The notes under the pieces: generated by a model
Told to the model about the DNA's origin: nothing
The model's database searches: none
What the model saw: only the letters and a program-made list of their open reading frames with translations
Translations under genes and position numbers: made by a program
Source of the DNA: Asterias amurensis
Taxonomy: Eukaryota > Echinodermata > Asteroidea > Forcipulatida > Asteriidae
Assembly (NCBI RefSeq): GCF_032118995.1
Contig: NC_092651.1
Location: 27,928,938-27,992,937 of the forward strand
Direction: 5' to 3'
DNA length: 64,000 nucleotides
In this document: positions 57,214 through 64,000 of the stretch, piece by piece
Layout: every line of letters begins with the position of its first letter
Numbering within the stretch: the first letter of the stretch is position 1

Positions 57214-58841
57214 TAGGAGTACCATCGAGGTTCTCACGCCGAAGCAGAGTGGTAACAGATCGTCTAATATTCGTTGCAAAGCTTGGAGGGGGTCAGCAAC
57301 CGAGCTACTTGTCAGGGGCTTCCCCTCAGTATTGAAGAAAACCTCCCCACCTTCGAGTTCTCTTGGGGCCTTCGGCCGAATGTACCTGAGATACCTGCGC
57401 ATGATTTTCTTTCCTGTGTCTGATAGCACAATCCTGTGGTAAGAAGGAGCAGAAAGAAATCATTTACCATTACGTTTTTGCACCATTACGTAAGTGTATT
57501 TAATAAATTGAAACCAACAAATTACGTTTTTAGGATGACATTTTTTAAAAGGTACAACCTGCTCTGCATGATTGGAGTTAGTCTTATAGGGAGGCCTTGT
57601 TTTGGTTTTAGTGATTAAAAAGTATTTTTACAAAAGTCGGATTCGTTCAGTTTACTGGCCGTACCTTAAAGCTCCCCTTGAAGCTGATGTCTTATGGACT
57701 GTGTTTGTTATGACTACTTCACGAGAACCCTTCCAGCAACCCTGATGAAGATCAATGACATCGTCCATAACCAGGGTGAAGACACCGGATGGCCTTGAGG
57801 CTACACTTAAAATAGTATAGATAAAGCAAGTCTCAGCCCAAAAAGGAAACCATTGAGCGGAATTGAACCGGACACCTTGGTTCTTATCATGTAGAACTTT
57901 TTCGTTAAACTCTTTGAAGTTTATGACGCCAGCTGAACGCTTTTCATCTGCCCTTGTGAGGGACTCTGCTTTCCGTTGTTTCCTAAGGTACCTCATCTTG
58001 GTGTTCATATATGTTTCAAAGCCAACCGGAAACGCCATCTTTTTGACCATGTTGACGAAATTTGCCACCTTCTGGATGTATGTTTACTTGTTGCACACCG
58101 TCGATGGGGCTACACCCAGTATTGTGTACTCCGTGAGCCAACTTTGTATAATGTTGACATCATATAGCATTTCCCATGGAATCTGGGTGTCGTCATGGAT
58201 TCTGCGTCTGTGATTTGCAAAATAAATGAACTTTGACACCACTTGACAAACTTCATTAGGGTATTTGCTGTTTGTTAAGCAAGAGCTGAAACTCTTTTGA
58301 AATTCCGTAAAGAGGGATGCGGGGTAAGAGGAATTCAGCCCCTTTGATTCTGCTTTGGTTCTGGATAGACTTCTTTTTTGTTGGCGTTGTCACTTTTGTC
58401 ATTTTCCTCTTCACTGGTGATGATGGCACTGTGTCTTCCCTCCCGTTATCATCATCTTCGAAGCTTCCCTCATCAGATTCCAGGAGATCAGAGTTGGATT
58501 CTTGGCTGGCTCCTTTTTCTGTCCTTTTCCTCTTCACTGGTGATGATGGTGGTGATGGCACTGTGTCTTCCCTCCCGATATTATCATCTTCGAAGCTTCC
58601 CTCATCAGATTCCAGGAGATCAGAGTTGGATTCTTGGCTGGCTCCTTTTTCTGAAGGGCTGGCTTTCGGGGTGCGTCGATTGCAATTGGTCTTTGCTTCA
58701 ACCATGGTGCTTTTGTGAACTCTTGCCAAGTGTGTGTACACTTTACTGTATAAGGCGCTATTTCTGCAACCAAATGGGCACATTCGACCTTTGTGGATAG
58801 GATTTTGGCTTCCGGTTGGTGGGCTAGTTCTGTCGTTCTAG
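57214..58841 (-). pseudogene. Zinc-finger/tyrosine-recombinase-like gene 2 (Crypton-like), spliced
   Basis: The first exon seen begins after TTCTATCTAG at 58841 and encodes a C2HH-type finger (MCPFGCRNSALY...HLARVH) near 58770. An acidic Ser-rich linker follows that contains a 40-residue duplication (ASQESNSDLLESDEGSFEDD occurs twice). A core-binding-like region comes next, KYPNEVCQVVSKFIYFAN near 58230 and AESLTRADEK near 57970. The catalytic domain starts with SRPSGVFTLVMDDV near 57800 (first catalytic Arg) and VVITNTVHKTSASRG near 57690 (the β-strand Lys). The exon ends AG|GTACGG at about 57666 and resumes after TTACCACAG near 57430, giving a seamless GALR-IVLSDTGKKIMRRYLRYIRP. A further donor, AG|GTAATT, lies at 57214. 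The 3' exons with the remaining catalytic residues were not found. About two interruptions in the long exon suggest it is broken. Confidence 0.65.
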
Positions 58842-59924
58842 ATAGAAGTAGAGAAAAAAATTATATCAAATCATCAAGTGAACGGATGAAAGTCTTAAGG
58901 CCCCGTTACGTCCTTTTGTCGGGAGCTATCGTAAATCAATCATCCCGGCAGAAAGTTGTAAGTAATACAATATAGATTTGTATCATCATTGAGAGCATAA
59001 AAAGTACATGTTGGTCATTCGTGAGCCGAAATTAGATTCCATACTTTAAAGGTGTGAGAAGCAATCAAACTTTTAAAAATTGACTTGTTAAAAATACGAG
59101 TTTGCATGTTTGTTTAGTTGGGTATTGGGCTTTCACTTGCATGCCTTAAAACGGTTACTTACTTTTTTTGCTTTCTCGTCCGAAATAATTGTCACGTCTT
59201 CTTCGAGTTCTTGTTCGTTCCATGGTATGCGGCTTTTTTGCAATAAAAGAAGAAAAACAGTAAATTTTGATATAAGTCAAGCTGGCCGCCATATGTGACA
59301 CCTATTTTTAATTCACACAATGCATTTAACACTGTAGAGCTTCCTTTTACAAATTCACTGATTGGCAAAAAGCATGCACAAGTATTGAAGGCCATCAGGC
59401 AAAACACATTAGAAAAAATCAAATTTTCATGAAATTTTTAGTAAATTTTGAAAACAGTACTCGATATATAAGGAGCAAACAAAACAGTAAAAATATGTGT
59501 CTATGAACCTGCATTTGGGTAAAAGATTATTTGAAAAAAAATAGAACATTATTGTAATTTCGGCCGACCATGCAAATCAAGCGGGTTGTTTATCAACAAT
59601 GGAAAGGTCTATAACGTCAGTTGTCACTTTAATTTTTCGAGAAAAATAATCACAAACAAGTGGAAAATATCTTCGAAAAGAAACAAAATTCAACGTCAAA
59701 TAACTAGTTGCCATGGCAACAACCTTTTTTAACATTGGTTTTTCTCAAAATGACACTAGAAACATTTTGCGAAAATGTCAGACAATTTCACGATGATCGG
59801 CCAAGGCGTACACAAATTACGTGGACAAATTTGTTACGGGCACATTGTGCCACCTCTCCGGGTCCTGATAGGGTTAACATACCAGATTAAAGGAAAACTT
59901 AGGTATGTACAAAGGTTTGACAAA
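58842..59924. other. intron or flank of recombinase gene 2; possible 5' exon
   Basis: On the minus strand an ATG at 59223 opens MERTRTRRRRDNYFGRESKK, followed by a consensus donor GTAAGTAA at 59162. Its phase does not fit the exon at 58841 directly, so I do not join them. The rest is AT-rich with no signal. Confidence 0.3.
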
Positions 59925-59925
59925 G

Positions 59926-60467
59926 GGTATCCTTAGGACAAACCCTTAGTAAATAGACAATATTGATTGCAAGCCATTTGTGGTTCTGTCTGTGCAGAAT
60001 TGGACCACAAAACTTGTTCAAACCTTGTCTAGGCCTTGTCTGGCACCTCTGCCGTGGGAAAAACCAAAAACTAAAAAGAAACGTGACATCAGGCAAACCC
60101 TTAGAAAAACTGCATCATCTTAGGTATGTTAAGGGCCATCGTATTTTACAAAATTTACCTTCAGGGCAAACCCTTAGTAAAAACGGCTATAACAAAGGTA
60201 TCGTTAGGGAACACCCTTATTAGAATGGCTCCGTCAAGTGTAATTTTCGTTAAAACCTTTACTAAAAACGATTAACCCTTTTCCAAAAATGACTCTTGGA
60301 GAACAACTACGAACCTCCCTTTCCTCTTAGGATCAGCCTTAGTAACAGGGCTACTTAAAAAGAACAAGGACTGAAACTTAGTTAAATACTACACCACAGA
60401 AAACTGTTCGCGGTATCTCTTAATAAAGAGTCTACTTCAAAGGTATCCTTAGGGCAAACGGTTAAAA
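59926..60467 (+). repeat. five irregular copies of GGTATCCTTAGGGCAAACCC
   Basis: Copies at 59926-59953, 60090-60108 (partial), 60158-60180, 60198-60224 and 60442-60467 follow the pattern GGTATCCTTAGGGCAAACCCTTAGTAAA. They lie just beyond the 3' side of transposase copy D and could be subterminal repeats of that element (inference). Confidence 0.6.
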
Positions 60468-60501
60468 AACAAGCAACATTAAAATTATTGTGCTGTCAAC
60501 A

Positions 60502-62060
60502 CTACGAATACTCTTCTTGTACAAACCTTTTGTCAAATGGCGTGTGTGACATTATGTAGAGGCGGTTCCCCCTATATCTTGGAATGAGTCCTCTTGGAAG
60601 CCCGGCATTATCCAAGTAGGTTTTAAAACCTTTTGGGTCCCCGCGACCGTCTTTATAACGTAGTTTGTTGACTGCGAGAACAAGTTGGTGACTCAAGGAC
60701 TCGGTCCCCCGTAACTTTTTACCACCATCAGCAGGTTCCATAATTTTTAGCGCTGATCTTGTCTTACTGGCGATGGTATCTAAGGGATGGAGGTGACAGT
60801 TGAGCTCGTCGAGGGATTTTCTCCAGGACAGTTCAAGTCGTTGGTTGGTAGCATGGTTAACTGCAGCTCTGTCAGTCATTGTATTTGATATGTTATTAAG
60901 TATTTTTTTCTGATTTTCTGAGAAGTTGGTTGAGTAGAACTGGCAGTAAACATCGTTGATGCGTTGAATACTTGCTTCGATGTGTAGTGCGTGGGCGAAT
61001 AGTGAAATTTTGTTATGCGGATACCGCTGACCAACTATCCAAAATCTTGTTTTTTTGCCACTAGAGGACGCTGTTCGCCTGTGAATGAGATCTTATAGAC
61101 CTTTTTGCAAATACCGGGGCGCGGGCATAAAGCTTGGAATTAGGTGCATTGTGGTCTAGCTGGTATCAAAATTTGATGCATATCTATCCCACAATGCACC
61201 TCATTCAACAGTCTGCGCTTGCGCATTGGTATTTGCGATAAGGTCTATGGGCGGATTGATATTAGTTTTAGACAGTGTCACTCGGTTCATTCATAAAAAT
61301 GACCGGATCTAATTTAAAGATGGTGATTTGCTTTTTCCTTTGATCGTGATTAACTCTAAGTGAAGGAAACCTTTGTAATCTTTGAACAAATTACGTCATA
61401 ATAAATGAATAATTCGCCCAGGCCTAGTGCGTAATCCTCTGATGTACCACCAACCAATTGGTCAATATGAAGTATGTGGCAGGTTGTCTGGGTAGTGATA
61501 TGAACACTATTGACGTGGACACCTTCTTGAGTCGTTGCATCAAAACCAAGAGTGATATTTTGATATTGAAGAAGAATTTCAGCAGCTTGAAAATCAGAAA
61601 TGACTCCTAACTCCCTGGTCATCATCTCTACAGTGTTTCGGTGTAGAACTTTGTCAAGAATAACTCCAGACCGTCTTGCAAACTGTTGAATCAGAGTTGG
61701 TACGTTTTTTGTTGGAACATGATTAACTACTGCATCATACACCAACATCCTAATTTCTGGGGAATACACTTTGCCTTCCTTCTGTAATTTACTTTCCCCA
61801 AGCTGCAATGACTCGACTGTCTCTTGTAAAAAAAGGTTTTCGTTCTCAAAGGCTATTATAGTTGAAGTTTTCACATTGACTTCATCCTACAGTTTCTGGA
61901 ATTCGACATCATCAGTAGCTTCAGAGGCGCATCTCTTCTTGTTCACGTTTTTGTTGTTTCGCCTTGAATTTTTTAGTTTTTTTCTTTGTTTCAGCCAGCT
62001 CCTTTGCCAACACCGTCTTTGAAAATGTACTCTGATGCATTTTATTTTGTTGTCCTTCTT
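60502..62060 (-). pseudogene. Academ-like DDE transposase (copy D)
   Basis: From 62060: a basic helical leader (TKKKTKKFKAKQQKREQEE) in broken frames. Then the open frame 61874-61356 carries MLVYDAVVNHVPTKNVP near 61730 and the cleanest first catalytic block of the family, ITLGFDATTQEGVHVNSVHI near 61550, followed by GGTSEDYALGLGEL. After an interval containing a MITE, reading resumes near 61020 (ALHIEASIQRINDVYCQFY) and continues without a break into MTDRAAVNHATNQRL at 60879 (second catalytic Asp), LNCHLHPLDTIASKTR and RGTESLSHQLVLAVNKL near 60700 (candidate Glu). It ends at RYRGNRLYIMSHTPFDKR, stopping at a donor-like AAAAGGTTTGT near 60530. The C-terminal blocks are absent. Catalytic residues look intact although the gene is incomplete. 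Confidence 0.7.
61094..61248. mobile_element. small palindromic MITE inside transposase copy D
   Basis: TATAGACCTTTTTGCAAATACC at the left and its near inverse GGTATTTGCGATAAGGTCTA at the right are terminal repeats. An inner pair (TTAGGTGCATTGTGG and CCACAATGCACCTCATT) extends the palindrome. About 155 bases, with TA at the borders, which fits a Tc1/mariner-type MITE. It lies in the gap between two coding blocks of copy D, so either in an intron or as a later insertion. Confidence 0.7.
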
Positions 62061-62222
62061 TTTTAGTGAAAGGTCTTTGCGGGTTATTACCTGCTTTAGA
62101 TATTTTTCTTTATGCAGACTTTGGTAGTTGATTTCACATCGCCGTTATTACTGCATATGGATCGTCTATCCGCTACTGAGGTTTGTAAAATTCATAATCA
62201 AATGTAAAATTCTTATTTAAAG

Positions 62223-62340
62223 TCGTGGGTTCGAATCCCACCGGAGTAACATGGCTGCGATATCTTTTCACAGGACTCGGGAAAGTACCGAGTATACAGT
62301 GCTAACACACATCTGTGTACAGGTAAAAACCAAAATTAAT
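62223..62340 (+). mobile_element. tRNA-derived SINE, 5' truncated
   Basis: Starts within a tRNA-like part: B box GGTTCGAATCC at 62228-62238. Then comes a body with GAAAGTACCGAGTATACAGTG and the end AGGTAAAAACCAAAATTAAT. The same body is repeated 260 bases downstream. No A box is recognisable. Confidence 0.75.
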
Positions 62341-62429
62341 ATTCTTTGTCTGCGATGCAAATTTAACATCTATTATATCGTTGCGGTACCTGCTGCCAAA
62401 ACATAGGATTTGAACTGCCTCTAGCTGCC

Positions 62430-62600
62430 GGGCAACCTTGGTAGGCCAGTTGATAAGACACTGCTCTAGAATTGCAAGGGTCGTGGGTTTGAATCCCACC
62501 CGAGTAACATGCCTGTGATATTTTTTCAGGAAAGTACAGGAAAGTACTGAGTATACAGTGCTAACACACACCGGTGTACAGGTAAAAACCAAAATTAATA
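62430..62600 (+). mobile_element. tRNA-derived SINE, fuller copy
   Basis: A box-like TAGGCCAGTTGATAAG near 62442, B box GGTTTGAATCC at 62486-62496 at usual tRNA spacing, the same body AAAGTACTGAGTATACAGTG and tail AGGTAAAAACCAAAATTAATA. The tRNA head has no proper acceptor stem, so it is a SINE and not a working tRNA gene. The minus-strand frame across it is a by-product. Confidence 0.8.
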
Positions 62601-62744
62601 AAGTGTAAAATTGTTATTTGCTGAAAATTGTGTTACTGATATGGTTGTTTTTTTTTGTTTTTCTAATCATAAGGGTTAGTCGAGCAACACAAAATACTGA
62701 TGCTTTTATGTTACACCTTAAAATATTATAATGAATAGGGTAGA
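62601..62744. other. short unassigned flank
   Basis: AT-rich; the 3' border of the Penelope-like element is near 62740. Confidence 0.3.
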
Positions 62745-62752
62745 TGGCCTTA

Positions 62753-62781
62753 GCTTCCGATCCAACCCGGACCTTCTTCAG
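62753..62781 (-). ncRNA. decayed hammerhead-ribozyme-like core in the Penelope 3' region
   Basis: The minus strand reads CTGAAGA, A, stem GGTCC, loop GGGTT, stem GGATC, then GGAAGC. A hammerhead core needs CUGAUGA, stem II and GAAA; here the order and stem II (five pairs including one G-U) are right, but two core positions differ. Penelope-like elements are known to carry hammerhead motifs. This copy is probably inactive. Confidence 0.4.
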
Positions 62782-63287
62782 AGGCATAAAACAAGTACAA
62801 ACAAATACATATCCATTTATAGAAAAAGAGAGGGGGGAAAGGGATTAAGGAAAGGATCCAGAAAGAGGCGGGAAAATAACAGCCAATCAAAGTTTCTATT
62901 TCAGAGACAAAATAGGTGGCTATGAACCAATAGGAGTGAAGTGGCGAGGACAAAGGATGTTTAGAATGAAAAGATGGGTTACTGGACCATAAAAGTGTGA
63001 AAGTATTGTTCTACAACAATGCAGGGAGACATGAAAGGGTAGGATTAGAGAGCAAGTTGCATCATGATGTAACTAACAATGGTCAATTAATAAGAATAGC
63101 AAGATCAAAGGTATGATTAAAAATAGGTATGAGGGACCTGTGGAAAAAAAGGGGGGGGTTACTTACATCAGATAGGTACAGTGATGAATTTAAAAAGACT
63201 TAAAACTAGAATAATTTTTACTTTATGTACAGAATATATACAACATATAAGTTATTAGGCAAAAGTGAAGTGGAGGGTAATGAGAAG

Positions 63288-63950
63288 TTATTTAACACCA
63301 GTGTTGATGTTAAGTCCAAAGGGTTTGACTGTCTTGAGTTGGTGAATCCAGTGTGATTCTCTATTCTTGCGGTTTGTGTCATCACCATTGCAAGCTTCAA
63401 TCACAAGAAGTTCAACATCAATGACACTATGATTGGGGCTGTTGAAGTGGATAGAGACTGGGTACGGTTTCTTAGTCTTTATGGAAGAGACATGATTCAC
63501 AAAGCGAATACTAAGTTTGGTCTTAGTCTCTCCCACATATTGTAGCCCACATCTCTTACATGATATGACATAGACTACATTAGACGTGCTGCATTCAGAG
63601 TCGGTCTTGATGTTGTATGAAGAGCCAGTGGTATGGCTCTTCACCTTAAGTGAGGGCTTAATGTGCAGACTCGTTTTGCATTTGGAACGGGTACATTTGT
63701 GACAGCCCAGTATATCTGTCAGGGGTTGTGTTTGGACTGTACCTGGGGGAAGTTTGGCCCTGACTAGTATGTCACCAAGGTTCTTAGGGCGGTGGAATGC
63801 AACCATGGGAACCTTAGGGATTGCTGAGTGTAACCTGCTGGAGGAGTGAAGTATAGGCATGTTATTATTGAGAATTGAGGGAAGTTTGGGTAGTTTGGGG
63901 TGGAAGGTGGTGACCAAAGCAACTCTATTGGTCGGAGCTTTTTTAGCTCC
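63288..63950 (-). CDS. Penelope-like ORF C-terminus with GIY-YIG endonuclease
   Basis: The open frame of more than 200 residues contains the linker after the RT (TNRVALVTTFHPKLPKL near 63910; FHRPKNLGDILVRAKLP near 63780) and a small Cys cluster (LGCHKCTRSKCKT near 63700). The GIY-YIG domain follows. Its first strand is NVVYVISCKRCGLQYVGETKTKL near 63560, where VYVI and QYVGET correspond to the two halves of the GIY-YIG motif. Then come the catalytic Arg helix (LSIRFVNHVSSIK), HFNSPNHS and the catalytic Glu region RKNRESHWIHQLKT near 63360, ending PFGLNINTGVK. The domain makes the nick that primes reverse transcription. The frame is intact from about 63950 to its stop; an upstream stop lies close to the window edge, so I cannot judge the rest. 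Confidence 0.9.
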   Translation of the reverse strand, partial: GAKKAPTNRVALVTTFHPKLPKLPSILNNNMPILHSSSRLHSAIPKVPMVAFHRPKNLGDILVRAKLPPGTVQTQPLTDILGCHKCTRSKCKTSLHIKPSLKVKSHTTGSSYNIKTDSECSTSNVVYVISCKRCGLQYVGETKTKLSIRFVNHVSSIKTKKPYPVSIHFNSPNHSVIDVELLVIEACNGDDTNRKNRESHWIHQLKTVKPFGLNINTGVK

Positions 63951-64000
63951 CGTGTTAGTCCTTAAAATATCATATATTGTTCAGTTGGAAACAATCTGCT

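Larger units (their letters stand above)
62745..64000 (-). mobile_element. Penelope-like element, 3' part
   Basis: On the minus strand the window edge cuts into a Penelope-like retroelement. It holds the end of its ORF with the GIY-YIG nuclease (63288-63950) and then about 540 bases of 3' region. That region ends in the phrase CTGAAGAAGGTCCGGGTTGG (62762-62781), which is characteristic of the 3' part of these elements in many animals. The reverse transcriptase should lie beyond the right edge. Confidence 0.85.

Noticed and set aside
59163-59223. First exon of recombinase gene 2
   Set aside because: Good ATG and consensus donor, but joining it to the exon at 58841 gives the wrong reading phase for the zinc finger.
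62228-62496. Two tRNA genes
   Set aside because: B-box sequences are clear, but no acceptor stem can form and both are followed by the same SINE body and tail.

Overview
This window looks like intergenic or intronic DNA of a marine invertebrate, most likely an echinoderm and possibly a sea star. The basis is its AT-rich composition, frequent TACATGTA-type words, introns with GT/AG ends inside transposon genes, the mix of L2/CR1-type LINEs, Penelope-like elements and tRNA-derived SINEs, and two TTAA-flanked palindromic MITEs that I associate from memory with sea-star assemblies. I see no confident single-copy host gene. Nearly everything recognisable is a transposable element or its remains, plus several tandem repeats.

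Layout. 0-4 kb: unassigned DNA with a CA microsatellite, a small palindrome, a hairpin-bearing dispersed repeat and a 249-bp tandem repeat. 4-4.8 kb: a Merlin (IS1016-like) DDE transposase. 6.1-10.2 kb (minus): a large composite in which the first and last parts of an Academ-like DDE transposase flank a RecQ-type helicase (copy A). 11-14.1 kb: dispersed repeat, 415-bp tandem duplication, and a complete 895-bp foldback element with 42-bp repeat arms and a 6-bp target duplication. 14.2-19.4 kb (minus): P-element-like, Merlin, LINE (ORF1, endonuclease-derived 73-bp array, RT) and a second Academ-like transposase (copy B). 21.6-25.2 kb: hairpin-motif repeats, a 560-bp composite microsatellite and the L2-type LINE it is fused to. 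27.6-38 kb: MITEs, LINE pieces, hairpin modules and a TIR transposon abutting a LINE. 39.2-40.1 kb: an isolated Gag-like fossil. 40.9-44.1 kb: minisatellite, TTAA MITE and a 1.3-kb TIR element. 44.4-46.4 kb: a LINE with a long open RT frame. 48.6-51 kb (minus): Academ-like transposase copy C, whose first coding exon carries a clear 2A-type ribosome-skipping motif. 52.7-59.2 kb: an 81-bp satellite and two adjacent zinc-finger/tyrosine-recombinase genes (Crypton-like), one with a well-defined intron. 60.5-62 kb (minus): transposase copy D. 62.2-62.6 kb: two SINE copies. 62.7-64 kb: the 3' part of a Penelope-like element with its GIY-YIG nuclease.

The most interesting theme is the family of four diverged Academ-like transposases (A-D). 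One is associated with a RecQ-type helicase. Another has a hydrophobic leader followed by a 2A motif, a pairing known from some animal retrotransposons and immune-type proteins but which I do not know from this DNA transposon family. All family names rest on motif recognition by eye; no database search was possible.
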